Numbered from the stretch's first letter, positions 20,656 to 30,113 are shown. The stretch: 64,000 nucleotides of DNA from Planctomycetaceae bacterium (GCA_019636285.1 JAHBXV010000030.1:1-64000); one strand, 5' to 3'. Notes: generated by a model not told the origin, from the letters alone. Made by a program: numbers and translations.

Positions 20656-21111
20656 TTACGGGCGGCTGGCCTGTTGTTTGAGGAGATCGCGGATTTCGGT
20701 CAGCAGGACGACGTCCTGTGGGGGCGGAGGGGGCGGGGCGGCGGCTTCAGCCTTTCGGGAGTGCATGATCCATCCCAAAAACTTGACGATGAAGACGAAC
20801 AGCACGGCCGCGAGAATCAGGAAGTTGAGGATCTGTGCCAGAAACAAGCCGGGATGAAGTTCCTGGCCGTTCAGCGGAATCGTCCACTCCGAGTAGTTGT
20901 TCGTGGACGGAGTGACCGCCGCGATGAGGGGCATGATGATGTTGTCGACGAGCGACTTGACCAGGCCCCCGAACGCTCCGCCGATCACGACCCCGACGGC
21001 AAGATCGACCACGTTGCCTTTGAACGCGAAGTTGCGGAATTCGTCGAACAGCGAGTACGTGGATTTCAATGGATTGAAGGTGGGGCCGTCGGTGGCGGTG
21101 GTGTCAGCCAT
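20656..21111 (-). CDS. mscL: Large-conductance mechanosensitive channel
   Basis: 151 aa inner-membrane channel that opens on hypo-osmotic shock. It has the MscL N-terminal helix and TM1 (FDEFRNFAFKGNVVDLAVGVVIGGAFGGLVKSLVDNIIMP, quoted in parts), a short periplasmic loop, TM2 (FLILAAVLFVFIVKFLGWI), a proline-rich linker (AAAPPPPPPQ) and the C-terminal helix LLTEIRDLLKQQ. Monocistronic. Confidence 0.97.
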   Translation of the reverse strand: MADTTATDGPTFNPLKSTYSLFDEFRNFAFKGNVVDLAVGVVIGGAFGGLVKSLVDNIIMPLIAAVTPSTNNYSEWTIPLNGQELHPGLFLAQILNFLILAAVLFVFIVKFLGWIMHSRKAEAAAPPPPPPQDVVLLTEIRDLLKQQASRP

Positions 21112-21224
21112 GGGAACTCCTTACAGGTGGGCGTTGTGATGGGAATTACGAATGGCCCGGTGATCCGGTCGCAGGGGGAGGGACCAGTTTGGCGTGTTGA
21201 GAGGCAAAATGGAAATCGTGCGAA

Positions 21225-21254
21225 AGAGAGCGCTCCCTGTTGGGTCGCGGCTAA
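21225..21254 (+). repeat. Family R6 repeat
   Basis: AGAGAGCGCTCCCTGTTGGG followed by TCGCGGCTAA; same family as 19950-19976 and 23387-23417. Confidence 0.6.
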
Positions 21255-21363
21255 CGAGCGATTCGACAGGTCGTCTTGCGAAACCTGTTGAAGAGACCGT
21301 ATTTTGAAGTGATCCTTCGACACGTGCGGCGGGCGCCGTGCCGCGGGTTTCCCATCCCAGTTG

Positions 21364-23376
21364 ATGGCCGTCATGAACTCAGACAATGGAGCATCGCCAG
21401 CCGGTCCGGACGCGTTCCTTTACGCGCAGGCGGGATCGCTGGAAGGAGAAAGCTTTGAGCTGTATCGGGGCCAGGTCGCCTCGATCGGCCGTTCGCCGAC
21501 AAATCGAGTGGTTATCGCGGACGAAGTGTGCAGCCGCAGCCATTGCGAGGTCTTCGATCGCGGCGGTCGATGGATTCTGCGCGACTTGGGGAGCCGTAAT
21601 GGAACCCGATTGCAGGGAATGCTGATCGACGGCGATACAGAACTGCGATCCGGATCGATCATCCAGCTTGGTTCCAACGTCTTTGAGTTTCGGCTGTCGA
21701 AGCACGTCGAGAACCTGAACGACACGACGCTCTCTCCGCGGGACACGCTGGACGAGCCCGATACGGGCCTGTTGTCGGCTCCCGAGATTCTGCACCGCGC
21801 CCGGGAGCATCGGTACGGCTTCCCGAATACGGAAACGCCCCCGACCGACCGGACGAACCTGGAGCTGGCGCGTCTCTATCGCCTCGCGCTCGACATGGGC
21901 GGGGCGACCGACGTCAAGCAGTTGTCGCAGATCGTCCTCGATGCCCTCTTTTCCGTAACGTCCGCGGATATCGGGGCCATCTTGCTGGGCGATGTCGATC
22001 GGCAGGCGAATCCGTCGCGACTGGCGATTGTCGCGTACAAGTCGCTGAAGGAACTCCCCTATCAGCGGGTCTCCGATTCCCTGTCGCGAATCGTGCTGGA
22101 AGACCGCGAAGGCGTGCTGGCACGCGATGTCTCGCTGGATCGGCGACTGGCCAACCGCGACAGCCTCGGAGAGTTGAGTGCCGAGAGCGTGATCTGCGTT
22201 CCCGTGTGCAGCAATGGCCACGATCGCGTCCACGGCGTCGTTCATTTGTACGCGACCAACTCGGACAACCCGCTGGAGAAGGAAGACCTGGAGTTTGTTC
22301 TCGCGCTCGCCGATCAGTTCGCCGTCGCGCTCGTGAATCTCGAGAGCCGCGAACAGCTCAAGGCGGGGCTCGTGCAGGCGGAATCGGAAAATGAAACTCT
22401 CCGCGAGCAGCTCGATCAGCAGTTTCGCCTCGTGGGGGAAAGCCCCGCGATGGTTCGTCTGCGAGAGATGATCCAGCGAATTTCCGGGACGGATGCGACG
22501 GTCCTCATTCGCGGGGAGAGCGGTGTCGGGAAGGAACTGGTGGCGCGGGCGCTGCACAACGGCAGTTCGCGACGCGATGGTCCGTTCGTCACCATGAACT
22601 GTGCCGCGCTGAGCGAAACGCTCCTCGAAAGCGAATTGTTCGGGCACGAGAAGGGATCGTTTACCGGGGCAACCGCGCGGAAGATCGGTAAATTCGAACA
22701 GGCCCATCGCGGGACAATCTTCCTCGACGAAGTGGGCGAAATGAGCGCGGCCATTCAGTCGAAGTTCCTGCGGGTGCTGGAAGGGCATCCGTACGAACGC
22801 GTCGGCGGTGGAACTCCCGTAAAGGTCGATGTTCGCGTGCTGGCTGCTACGAATCGCGACCTGGAAACATCGGTCGAAGCCGGAGAGTTCCGGAAGGACC
22901 TTTATTTCCGTTTGCAGGTCGTCGAACTCGACGTCGAGCCGCTGCGGTCTCGTCAGGACGACATTCCTCTGCTCGCCCATCATTTTCTGCAACGGTTTGC
23001 CCGCAAATCGGGACGGCCGCCGAAAGCCCTGGCTCCGTCGGCACTCGCAACGCTGAAGGCTTACCACTGGCCGGGCAACATTCGCGAGTTGCAGAACACG
23101 ATCGAGCGGGCCGTGATTCTGTCGCCCGAAGAAGTCATTGGTCCGCAGGACATTCAGCTCTCGGCCCTGGGGGCCGGCGCGCCGCCTGTGCCGGTCGCGA
23201 CGCCCTCGGAAGAGTTCCAGGTGGAATCGCTCGAGGATCTGGAACAGCGCCACATCCTGGCGACGCTCGAGCACACCGGCTGGAACAAGTCGCAGGCCGC
23301 GCAGCTTCTGGGGATCGAGCGGTCGACGCTGGATCGGAAGCTGAAGCGGTATGATGTGGAGCGGCCGCGGCGCTAA
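21364..23376 (+). CDS. Sigma54-dependent transcriptional activator with FHA and GAF domains
   Basis: 670 aa (ATG 21364, or ATG 21373). An FHA domain (residues ~25-105; [33 protein letters not shown]) implies recognition of phosphothreonine, usually from a Ser/Thr kinase. A GAF domain (~165-330) follows, then a short coiled coil. The AAA+ sigma54-interaction domain (~360-590) has Walker A GESGVGKE (384-391), the GAFTGA loop as GSFTGA (431-436), Walker [11 protein letters not shown] and an R-finger region. A Fis-type HTH ends the protein ([24 protein letters not shown]). Kinase and targets are not encoded nearby. A sigma54-like site precedes csrA in this window (53220-53236), but no direct link is shown. 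Confidence 0.95.
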   Translation: MAVMNSDNGASPAGPDAFLYAQAGSLEGESFELYRGQVASIGRSPTNRVVIADEVCSRSHCEVFDRGGRWILRDLGSRNGTRLQGMLIDGDTELRSGSIIQLGSNVFEFRLSKHVENLNDTTLSPRDTLDEPDTGLLSAPEILHRAREHRYGFPNTETPPTDRTNLELARLYRLALDMGGATDVKQLSQIVLDALFSVTSADIGAILLGDVDRQANPSRLAIVAYKSLKELPYQRVSDSLSRIVLEDREGVLARDVSLDRRLANRDSLGELSAESVICVPVCSNGHDRVHGVVHLYATNSDNPLEKEDLEFVLALADQFAVALVNLESREQLKAGLVQAESENETLREQLDQQFRLVGESPAMVRLREMIQRISGTDATVLIRGESGVGKELVARALHNGSSRRDGPFVTMNCAALSETLLESELFGHEKGSFTGATARKIGKFEQAHRGTIFLDEVGEMSAAIQSKFLRVLEGHPYERVGGGTPVKVDVRVLAATNRDLETSVEAGEFRKDLYFRLQVVELDVEPLRSRQDDIPLLAHHFLQRFARKSGRPPKALAPSALATLKAYHWPGNIRELQNTIERAVILSPEEVIGPQDIQLSALGAGAPPVPVATPSEEFQVESLEDLEQRHILATLEHTGWNKSQAAQLLGIERSTLDRKLKRYDVERPRR

Positions 23377-23386
23377 CGCGCCGGGG

Positions 23387-23417
23387 AGAAGAGCGCTCCC
23401 CGTTGGGTCGCGGCTAG
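23387..23417 (+). repeat. Family R6 repeat
   Basis: GAAGAGCGCTCCCCGTTGGG then TCGCGGCTAG, just after the activator stop codon. Confidence 0.6.
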
Positions 23418-23422
23418 GGGCG

Positions 23423-24592
23423 CTACGACGCGATCGCGGGGTCGCCGAATTCGAGGGTGCCAGCAGCGACAGTGGCATGGACGCGGAGGGTCGCCGCCCG
23501 TGGGTCGTGATCGAACAGGAACAGATCGGCGCGGCCGCCCGGCGCCAGGCGGGGCGATTCGAGCCGCAGCATTTCCGCAGGAGTGAGCGAAGCCATCTCG
23601 ATCGCATCGCGCAGACTGCATCCCGTGGCGGCGATGAGGCGAGCCACGCAGACATCGGTCGTGTCGGCCGAGCCAGCGAGCAGTTCCTGCTGCCCGGCGA
23701 CGACCAGCTTGCCGCTGGGAAGAATCTCGCAGCTTCCCAGCTTGCCGGTGTACACGCCGGGGGTGCAGCCCGCCCAACCGGAGGCGTCGCAGGTTACGAC
23801 CACTCGCTTTGGCGACTTGGCCTTGAGAATCACCTTCAACCAGTCAGCTGGAAGGTGATGGCCATCGGAGATGACGCCGGTCATTAATCGGTCATCGGCG
23901 AGCTGGGCGATCAGCGGGTTGCGATGCCGATGGATCTGGGCGTGGCAGCCGTTCCCCAGGTGCGTGCTGAACGTCGCGCCGGCGTCGGCGGCGGCGTGAA
24001 TCTGTTCGGGAGTGGCCGCCGTGTGACCAATTGCCACCACGACGTTCGACTTCACCACTTGGGCGATGAACTCCGCCGTGTTGTCCCACTCGGGCGAGAT
24101 GGTCAGCAGGCGGATACGGCCTCCCGAGGCTTCCTGCAACCGCTGGAATTCGACCCAGTCGGGCGCGCGAACATGGTGCAGCGGATGCGCGCCGCGGGGA
24201 CCGTCCTCGCGCGAAAGATAGGGCCCTTCGACGTGGCAGCCGGCAACCAGGCGATCGGCCCACGGGTGTTGCTCGCAGACTTGTCGAATAGCGGTCAGCC
24301 CGCGTTCGAGAGCTTCGTACGAATTGGTGATGAGCGTGGGACACAGGCGCGTCACGCCGAAGCGGAACCACGGCATGAGGGCCGCCACGGCCTGCTCGGC
24401 GGTCAGTTCTTCATCGCTGAACCAGGTTCCCCCGAAGCCGTTGATCTGCATGTCGAACAGACCGGGGGCGACGAACGGCCACTCGGCGGCGTCGCCCACG
24501 GGATGAGCGGGAGTGATCGCGGCGATCCGATCGTCGCGAATGGTGACCACGATGGGTTCGCCGGTGTCGTAACGGCGGCCGCGAAGCTGCAT
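23423..24592 (-). CDS. nagA: N-acetylglucosamine-6-phosphate deacetylase
   Basis: 389 aa amidohydrolase. Removes acetate from GlcNAc-6-P in amino-sugar catabolism or peptidoglycan recycling. Family marks: PGLFDMQINGFGG (the QxN variant of the first metal motif, as in E. coli NagA), CHVEGPYLS, VVAIGHTAATPEQ, THLGNGCHAQIHRH (where the family usually reads HLFNAM) and SDGHHLPADW. The C-terminal beta-sandwich ends GGRADLFLFDHD. ATG 24592 is chosen because a GAAAG lies upstream; 24628 is an alternative 12 codons earlier. No nagB is adjacent; glmS is elsewhere in the window. Confidence 0.92.
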   Translation of the reverse strand: MQLRGRRYDTGEPIVVTIRDDRIAAITPAHPVGDAAEWPFVAPGLFDMQINGFGGTWFSDEELTAEQAVAALMPWFRFGVTRLCPTLITNSYEALERGLTAIRQVCEQHPWADRLVAGCHVEGPYLSREDGPRGAHPLHHVRAPDWVEFQRLQEASGGRIRLLTISPEWDNTAEFIAQVVKSNVVVAIGHTAATPEQIHAAADAGATFSTHLGNGCHAQIHRHRNPLIAQLADDRLMTGVISDGHHLPADWLKVILKAKSPKRVVVTCDASGWAGCTPGVYTGKLGSCEILPSGKLVVAGQQELLAGSADTTDVCVARLIAATGCSLRDAIEMASLTPAEMLRLESPRLAPGGRADLFLFDHDPRAATLRVHATVAAGTLEFGDPAIAS

Positions 24593-24727
24593 GATGTTCT
24601 TTCGGAACTGCCCGAACTGACGGGGCATGAAACGCTGTTTGTGCTCGTTCGACGACCCGCGCGGGACCGCCTACACTGGACAACGTATCAACCGTTGCCC
24701 CCGGATGCATGTGCGGAGACCTTTCTG

Positions 24728-25444
24728 ATGAATCGAATGACGTTGCCCCTGCTTGCCGTGCTGGTCGGATGCCTGTCGCAATACGGACTGGCCCAGGATG
24801 CGGCACCCGCCGCGCGCATCGACGGCAACGGCCCAGGCTGGAAACTCCTCACGCTTGACGACTTCATGAACGTCAACTGCGAAGAGACGACCTGGTCGAT
24901 GCGAGACGGCGTGATCCACTGCACGGGGACGCCGGTCGGGGTGATCCGCTCGAAGGAACCCGTGACGAATCTCGAACTGGTCGTCGAATGGCGGCATCTG
25001 AAACCGGCGGGGAACTCGGGCGTCTTTCTGTGGGGGACGGAAGAATCGCTGTCCGCCCTGAAGCCCGGTCAGCTTCCGCAGGGGATTGAGGTACAGGTGC
25101 TCGATCACGGTTACGCGCAACAGTACGAAGAGCGGACCGGCAAGAAACCCGACTGGTTCACCTGCCATGGCGACGTCTTCCCGACGGGCAAGAGCACGAT
25201 GACTCCTTTCCCGCCCGTCGCCCCGCGCGGCAGCCGCAGCTTCCCCTCCAAGGAACTGAGCAAGCCATCGCCGGAATGGAACCACTACTACGTGCGGGCC
25301 ATCAACGGAGAAGTGCGGCTGTGGGTGAACGGCGAAGAAGTCTCCGGCGGAACCGCTTGCAATCCCGCGACAGGCTTCCTGTGCCTGGAATCGGAAGGCT
25401 CGCCGGTCGAATTCAAGAACCTGAAGGTTCGCCTGCTGCCGTAA
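24728..25444 (+). CDS. Secreted DUF1080 (3-keto-disaccharide hydrolase-like) protein
   Basis: 238 aa with a cleavable signal peptide (MTLPLLAVLVGCLSQYGLAQDA). The mature concanavalin-like fold carries the DUF1080 marks WKLLTLDDF, WSMRDGVIHCTGTPVGVIRS, FELVVEWRHLKPAGNSGVFL-like (here NLELVVEWRHLKPAGNSGVF), GIEVQVLDHGY and WNHYYVRAINGEVRLWVNGEEV. The family acts on sugars in planctomycetes and Bacteroidetes. Its pairing here with a convergent Gfo/Idh/MocA oxidoreductase fits the oxidise-then-cleave scheme proposed for 3-keto sugars, as an inference. Confidence 0.92.
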   Translation: MNRMTLPLLAVLVGCLSQYGLAQDAAPAARIDGNGPGWKLLTLDDFMNVNCEETTWSMRDGVIHCTGTPVGVIRSKEPVTNLELVVEWRHLKPAGNSGVFLWGTEESLSALKPGQLPQGIEVQVLDHGYAQQYEERTGKKPDWFTCHGDVFPTGKSTMTPFPPVAPRGSRSFPSKELSKPSPEWNHYYVRAINGEVRLWVNGEEVSGGTACNPATGFLCLESEGSPVEFKNLKVRLLP

Positions 25445-25467
25445 TGACAAGGGCGAGATTCAGAACC

Positions 25468-25546
25468 CCTAACACAACCGGTTGTGCCTGTCAGAAGCCT
25501 GCGAAAATCCAAGCAAAAAGTCTCACTGCACAGAGGTTGTGTTAGG
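25468..25546. repeat. 79-bp element with 12-bp terminal inverted repeats
   Basis: CCTAACACAACC at the left end and GGTTGTGTTAGG at the right end are perfect inverses. The interior has no coding capacity. It lies between two convergent genes and next to the hairpin at 25561-25593. Only one copy was noticed in this window. Confidence 0.7.
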
Positions 25547-25560
25547 AATTCTCATAAGAA

Positions 25561-25593
25561 GTGGGCTGGGATAAGCCTTCTATCCCAGCCCAC
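25561..25593. terminator. Bidirectional hairpin between convergent genes
   Basis: A 13-bp perfect stem (25561-25573 with 25581-25593) and a 7-nt loop, with no long T-run. It sits between the DUF1080 stop and the oxidoreductase stop. Confidence 0.65.
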
Positions 25594-25613
25594 GATCGAC
25601 TTCAAGAATCGAA

Positions 25614-26951
25614 TCAGCTCAGTCCCTCGACTTCCCAGCCGGCGCGGTAGTCCTTGCGGACGAAGGCATTCGCTTCGGGCATGTTCTTGAACTTCAGGTT
25701 GACCGCGTCCCACTCGAGCGTCGTCTTGGGATAACGCGTGGCGATGCCTCCCAGCAGCACGGCTTCGGTCAATGGGCCGGCATAGTCGAAGTAGGTCGAC
25801 GTCTTGTCCGTGCCGGCGGCCGCGTCGATGAATTCGTGCCAATGGTTCTTTCCCGGAACCTGCGGAAAATCGACTTGGACGACCTTCGCATCGCGCAGCA
25901 CGATGGGCATGGCGATATGGGGGATGATGAGACTCCCCGATTCGCCGATCAGCAGCGATCCCTGTCCGGGCAGAGACGTCTCGCCCGCATGTTGTTTCGC
26001 GACCTCGACCGGCGGCTTGCGGTCGCCGTCGTACCAGGTCAGCGCGACCGTTGGACCGGCCGTGAACTCGGTGGCCGGGAAAACAAACTTCACGATCGCG
26101 TCCTGCGACCAGTTCCACTGGTTGGGAGCGGAGCCTTCCGAGCGAATCGAGACCGGCGCGGTCAGCTTGAGAGCCGAGAAGACCGGATCGAGGATGTGGC
26201 AACCCATGTCGCCAAACGTGCCGGTGCCGAAATCGAGCCGCTTCCGCCAGTTGCCCGGATGGTAGTATCCGCCGCCAATGAATGGCCGCTCGGCACAGAC
26301 GCCGAGCCACTGGTTCCAGTCGAGGTTTTCCGGGACGGGATCGCTCTTTTCAGGACGCGGGTTCGGGTCGCTCCACTTCTTGTCGCTCCACGTGTGGATT
26401 TCGCGAATCTTGCCAATGGTTCCCTGCTGAACCATGGCGACGGCGGTCTTGTACGCCTCGTGGGAGTGAATCTGAATCCCCATCTGGGTAACGAGGCCCT
26501 TTTCGCGGGCGACCTCGGCCAGTCGTCGGGATTCGTAGATGTCGTGCGTCAGCGGCTTTTGACAGTAAACATGCAGGCCGCGATTGAGACACGACATGGC
26601 CATGGGCGCATGCATGTGGTCGGGCGTTGAAACGTTAACCGTATCGAGATTGCCGGCTTCTTCGTCGAGCATCTTCCGCCAGTCGCTGTAAACGCGAATG
26701 TCGGGAAGCTCTTTCTTGAGAGCGGCGGCACGATCCGAATCGACTTCCGCGACGCAGACCAGCTTTACGCGCGGATGGGTGATGATCTGCGACAGGTCGG
26801 CTTTCGCCATTCCGCCGCCGCCAAAACTCGCGTGGCGAATCACATCGCTGGGGGCAGCCTGTGTCCGTCGGGACAACAACGGGCTTCCGAGAACGCCAGC
26901 GGCGGCTGCGGCTTTCAGAAAGGAACGACGGCTGATCGACGCATGTGACAT
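25614..26951 (-). CDS. Tat-exported Gfo/Idh/MocA family oxidoreductase
   Basis: 445 aa. A twin-arginine signal (SRRSFLKAAAAAGVLGSPLL) directs the folded protein to the periplasm. The NAD(P)-binding half follows: HASFGGGGMAKADLSQI, VCVAEVDSDRAAALKKEL, TVNVSTPDHMHAPMAMSCL and the YCQKPLTHDIYE motif (family EKP, here QKP). The C-terminal alpha/beta domain has GTGTFGDMGCHILDPVFSAL. This class is expanded in planctomycetes and thought to oxidise sugars. The start at 26951 leaves a short basic n-region before the twin Arg. Convergent with the DUF1080 gene. Confidence 0.93.
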   Translation of the reverse strand: MSHASISRRSFLKAAAAAGVLGSPLLSRRTQAAPSDVIRHASFGGGGMAKADLSQIITHPRVKLVCVAEVDSDRAAALKKELPDIRVYSDWRKMLDEEAGNLDTVNVSTPDHMHAPMAMSCLNRGLHVYCQKPLTHDIYESRRLAEVAREKGLVTQMGIQIHSHEAYKTAVAMVQQGTIGKIREIHTWSDKKWSDPNPRPEKSDPVPENLDWNQWLGVCAERPFIGGGYYHPGNWRKRLDFGTGTFGDMGCHILDPVFSALKLTAPVSIRSEGSAPNQWNWSQDAIVKFVFPATEFTAGPTVALTWYDGDRKPPVEVAKQHAGETSLPGQGSLLIGESGSLIIPHIAMPIVLRDAKVVQVDFPQVPGKNHWHEFIDAAAGTDKTSTYFDYAGPLTEAVLLGGIATRYPKTTLEWDAVNLKFKNMPEANAFVRKDYRAGWEVEGLS

Positions 26952-27102
26952 GGTGGGCTCCCGGACCAACTGATTGACAGCTTGACTCCCGACAAAGATG
27001 CGGGATTGGCGGGGGCGTGTCCAGCATGGACAGGGTGGCGCGCGGGGCGCTGGCGATCAGGCAGGGCTGAGTGCTCGCAGGCGGAGCCTGCGAATGAAGG
27101 AT

Positions 27103-27519
27103 CTACCAGACTTCCTTCCATTGACGTTCATGCACGATGGCATGGCGACCGGGGTCGAAGCACTCCGGGGCGCGGGCGGGAAGTCTCAACCAGACGTGGT
27201 GCTGCTCATAAAGACCTTCGACGGAGACATGCGCTCCGAGGTCGTCGGCTTCGTCGACCGCCATGGATTGCCACGAGCAGCCGCGGACTTCGTCGAAAAG
27301 TTCGAGCAGGGATTTGATGTCGAGATGAAACCGGGAGGGAGTGCGCGAACCATCGCGCGGTCCGCCGATGACTTCCGTCTGCGACGCGAACAGGGTTACC
27401 TCCCAGACACCATCAACCAATTGGTAATGACATCCCAGCGGGGGCAGGATGTCGATGGGATGAATCGAACTGGCGACACGGTCACCCAGGACCGTCAGCC
27501 AGTGTGGTGGGGCTACCAT
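27103..27519 (-). CDS. Conserved hypothetical protein
   Basis: 138 aa, cytosolic, no recognised domain. The text LPPLGCHYQLVDGVWEVTLF, then TEVIGGPRDGSR and HVSVEGLYEQHHVWLRL has the regularity of a genuine folded protein and reminds me of planctomycete hypothetical proteins, but no function is known. ATG at 27519 is preferred; the frame continues open to 27606 without family character. The gene lies upstream of and on the same strand as the Tat oxidoreductase, 151 bases apart. Confidence 0.6.
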   Translation of the reverse strand: MVAPPHWLTVLGDRVASSIHPIDILPPLGCHYQLVDGVWEVTLFASQTEVIGGPRDGSRTPSRFHLDIKSLLELFDEVRGCSWQSMAVDEADDLGAHVSVEGLYEQHHVWLRLPARAPECFDPGRHAIVHERQWKEVW

Positions 27520-27983
27520 GACGAGGAGAATCCTGCAAAAAGTCCTGCATCCATTATCCAGAGCCGGACCCGGGGCGCCTGCCTCGCGCCGCGACCGACT
27601 CGACACCGTTTGTCCTGCGTCCGCGTTGGCCCGTTAACGCAGTTCGATCGGGAACAACCTGATCGATTGCTCGACGGCGAACCAATCAAGCAATCGCGGT
27701 GCCGTGAAATTGGACATGTTGGTTTTCTGCAACTCCGGGAAAACACCTAAGTGGTCCCCAGATCGCCCGAAAACCTGTTGCGCCAGCGGTGACGGTCATA
27801 CCGCGGCATCGCCCCATGGATTAGACGGGTTATGCGCTTAGGGCAGAAACTTTGCCGAATTTCCTAGAGCCCATGCGCACAGAGGCGAATCGACGGAGAA
27901 AGGGCGCGAAAAAAACGCGCGCTCGGAAGTTTGAACAGCGCCTTAACGTTCTGTTCAAGATCCTGACAGGGCAGCCCGAGCGG
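27520..27983. other. Gene-free region between hypothetical gene and tadC
   Basis: About 460 bases. Short frames on both strands have biased, protein-unlike composition. The only structure seen is an inverted repeat around 27660-27695 (CGATTGCT ... AGCAATCG). The region is downstream of tadC and upstream of the hypothetical gene on the minus strand. Confidence 0.4.
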
Positions 27984-28916
27984 TTACAGCAACTGCTCGA
28001 TCATCTTGATCGCCGCGGGACCAACCAGCACGACGAAGATCCCCGGGAAGATGAAAATCACCATGGGGAAGAGCATCTGCACGGCGGTCTTCTGAGCTTT
28101 CTCTTCGGCGATCTGACGGCGCTTCACGCGCATGGAGTCGGACTGCACGCGCAGGGCCTGAGCGATCGACGAACCGAAGCGGTCGGCTTGAATGAGGATG
28201 GCGACCAGCGCCTTCACGTCGTCGACGCCGGTCCGCACGCCAAGGTCGTGCAGCACGTCGCGTTTCGAGCGGCCCATCTGTAATTGCAGGTTGCAGGCGT
28301 TGATCTCTTCACACAGTTCGGGATGCGTGTCCTTCAGCTCTTCGCCCACGCGCCGCATGCCCGAATCGAGTCCCAGCCCCGCTTCCACGCACACCACCAG
28401 CAGGTCGAGCGCGTCGGGCAGGCTCAGAAAGATGGCCTGCATCCGTTTGCTGCGCCAATACCACAGCACGATGCCGGGAATGTAGAAACCGGCTCCGGCC
28501 GAGAGGCCGAGTGTCGTCAGCCCTTGCTGGTTGAACCCGTAGGCCAGCATGCCGTAGCCGCCCCCGATCAGCGCGCCTAACACCATCGTCGTGAACTTGA
28601 CCGCCAGATAGATCTGCGGGGCCTTCGGGTTGGTGAAACCCGCGTTCGCCATGCGAACCTTGAGTTCGTTCTGTTCCAGTTCGGTTTTGGGTTCGAGCGC
28701 TTTCGAGAGGGCCGGCGCGGCGCGCTCGATCATCGAGGCCATGCCCTTGGGCTTGGCTGCCGCCGCCCGCGCTTTGTCGCGAGTCAGCGGATTGCGCAGC
28801 TCTTCCAACCGCTCGCTGGCTCGGCTGTCGCGCCCGGCGAAATAGTCCATCAGCGCCCACACGGCGAACGTGATGCCGCCGAACAGGGCCCAGGGGAGGA
28901 TTGTGACAAGGCTCAT
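27984..28916 (-). CDS. tadC: TadC-like type II/IV secretion inner-membrane protein (T2SSF domain)
   Basis: 310 aa inner-membrane platform protein of a Tad (Flp-type) pilus/secretion machine. It has TM helices at the N-terminus (ILPWALFGGITFAVWALMDY), a central pair, and a C-terminal pair around MLFPMVIFIFPGIFVVLVG. The T2SSF domain shows SLPDALDLLVVCVEAGLGLD and ALVAILIQADRFGSSIAQALRV. It follows tadB and cpaF on the same strand. The start at 28916 (MSLVTILPW) is used because the upstream extension to 29048 is encoded by the R7 palindrome. Confidence 0.9.
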   Translation of the reverse strand: MSLVTILPWALFGGITFAVWALMDYFAGRDSRASERLEELRNPLTRDKARAAAAKPKGMASMIERAAPALSKALEPKTELEQNELKVRMANAGFTNPKAPQIYLAVKFTTMVLGALIGGGYGMLAYGFNQQGLTTLGLSAGAGFYIPGIVLWYWRSKRMQAIFLSLPDALDLLVVCVEAGLGLDSGMRRVGEELKDTHPELCEEINACNLQLQMGRSKRDVLHDLGVRTGVDDVKALVAILIQADRFGSSIAQALRVQSDSMRVKRRQIAEEKAQKTAVQMLFPMVIFIFPGIFVVLVGPAAIKMIEQLL

Positions 28917-28928
28917 GAGGGTGCCGAA

Positions 28929-29031
28929 GTGGTTGGTGGTTAGTGGTCGGTGGTTGGTGAAGAGCGGGGAGGAAGGCGGATCGCAATTGGCTTTTTCTAA
29001 CCACCAACCACTAACCACCGACCACTCTTCC
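28929..29031. repeat. Two-armed R7 palindrome between tadB and tadC
   Basis: The left arm (28929-28963, TGGTTGGTGGTTAGTGGTCGG and GGTTGGTGAAGAG) and right arm (28998-29031, the inverse) flank about 34 nt. In mRNA it would form a long stem between the tadB stop and tadC start. The right arm abuts the tadB stop codon. Confidence 0.8.
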
Positions 29032-30030
29032 TCACACCTTAATATCAATGATCTTCTTGATCGCGACGGCGCCGAGGATCTGCATGACGATGCCGACGGC
29101 GATCATTTTCTTGCCGAGTTCCGTCGTGAACAGCAGCATCACGTAGTCGGGATTCAGGTAGTAAACGGCGAAGAAGATGACGATCGGCATGCCCATCAGG
29201 ACGGCACCGCTGAGGCGGCCTTCCCCGGTGAGGGCCTGGACGGTCCCCAGGATCTTGAACCGTTCGCGGATCACGTAGCCGATCTTGTCGAGAATCTCAG
29301 CGAGGTCGCCCCCTGTCTGCCGCTGAATGGCAACCGCCGTCACGAAGAACTTGAGGTCGAGATTCGGCATGCGATGAACCATGTTCTTGAGCGCCGCTTC
29401 AATCGGCACGCCCAGGTTTTGTTCTTCATAGGCGATGCAGAATTCGGTACTGATGGGAGCCGGCATTTCCTCGACGACCAGGTGCAGCCCCGAGTTCAAG
29501 CTGTGGCCCGAGCGGAGGGCCCGGCCAATCAGTTCCAGCGCGTCGGGGAGCTGTTTCGCGAACTTGGCGAATCGTTTCTTGCGCCGCCACCACAGCCACA
29601 GCAGCGGCACGACGCTGAGGCAGATGCCCGCGACCGGAATCAGCGGCGTCGGCGCGTTGGCGACGAATGCCGCCCCGCAACCGACGATCATGCAGCCGAG
29701 GCTGATGAGGATGAACACGTCGAACTTGATGGGCGAATCGGCCTGCTGGAAGAACATGCTCAGGCCGGCCAGGCGCTCGCGGAACCGCGTCGCCAGCGAG
29801 GCCAGCATCCCCGTTCCCAGGTTGAGAACTTCTTCCTTCATCAGACCGCGGCTGGCGTCGGCCTCGCCGTTGGGGCCGCCGCCCTTCATCCCGGCGATCG
29901 CTTCCAGCCGGCTCTCCACCGACTTGTCGCCGTCCTGCCGCATCAGAAACCACACGCCAATAAACAGCGACACCACGCCGACGAATGCCGACAGCGAGAC
30001 GAGCAGGATGGGATCGATGTCGATATTCAT
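29032..30030 (-). CDS. tadB: TadB-like secretion inner-membrane protein (T2SSF domain)
   Basis: 332 aa. N-terminal TM (PILLVSLSAFVGVVSLFIGVWFLM), a middle TM pair (FILISLGCMIVGCGAAFV, PVAGICLSVVPLLWLW), the cytosolic T2SSF domain (QLPDALELIGRALRSGHSLNSGL, MPNLDLKFFVTAVAIQRQTGGDLAEIL) and a C-terminal TM pair. Partner of TadC in the Tad pilus platform. It lies between cpaF and tadC with R3 and R7 repeats in both gaps. Confidence 0.92.
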   Translation of the reverse strand: MNIDIDPILLVSLSAFVGVVSLFIGVWFLMRQDGDKSVESRLEAIAGMKGGGPNGEADASRGLMKEEVLNLGTGMLASLATRFRERLAGLSMFFQQADSPIKFDVFILISLGCMIVGCGAAFVANAPTPLIPVAGICLSVVPLLWLWWRRKKRFAKFAKQLPDALELIGRALRSGHSLNSGLHLVVEEMPAPISTEFCIAYEEQNLGVPIEAALKNMVHRMPNLDLKFFVTAVAIQRQTGGDLAEILDKIGYVIRERFKILGTVQALTGEGRLSGAVLMGMPIVIFFAVYYLNPDYVMLLFTTELGKKMIAVGIVMQILGAVAIKKIIDIKV

Positions 30031-30113
30031 GGAATCATCGCCGGATGATGGTCGCGGGAAATCAGCAGTTCAAAACGCTTCGATCACCAATCGGGGGCCG
30101 AGACTGGGAAGCG

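Noticed and set aside
21379-23655. 758-codon open frame antisense to the sigma54 activator
   Set aside because: Shadow frame created by GC-rich codon bias; the plus-strand protein has complete FHA, GAF, AAA+ and HTH motifs.
27852-28283. Plus-strand frame opposite tadC
   Set aside because: It is antisense to conserved T2SSF codons.
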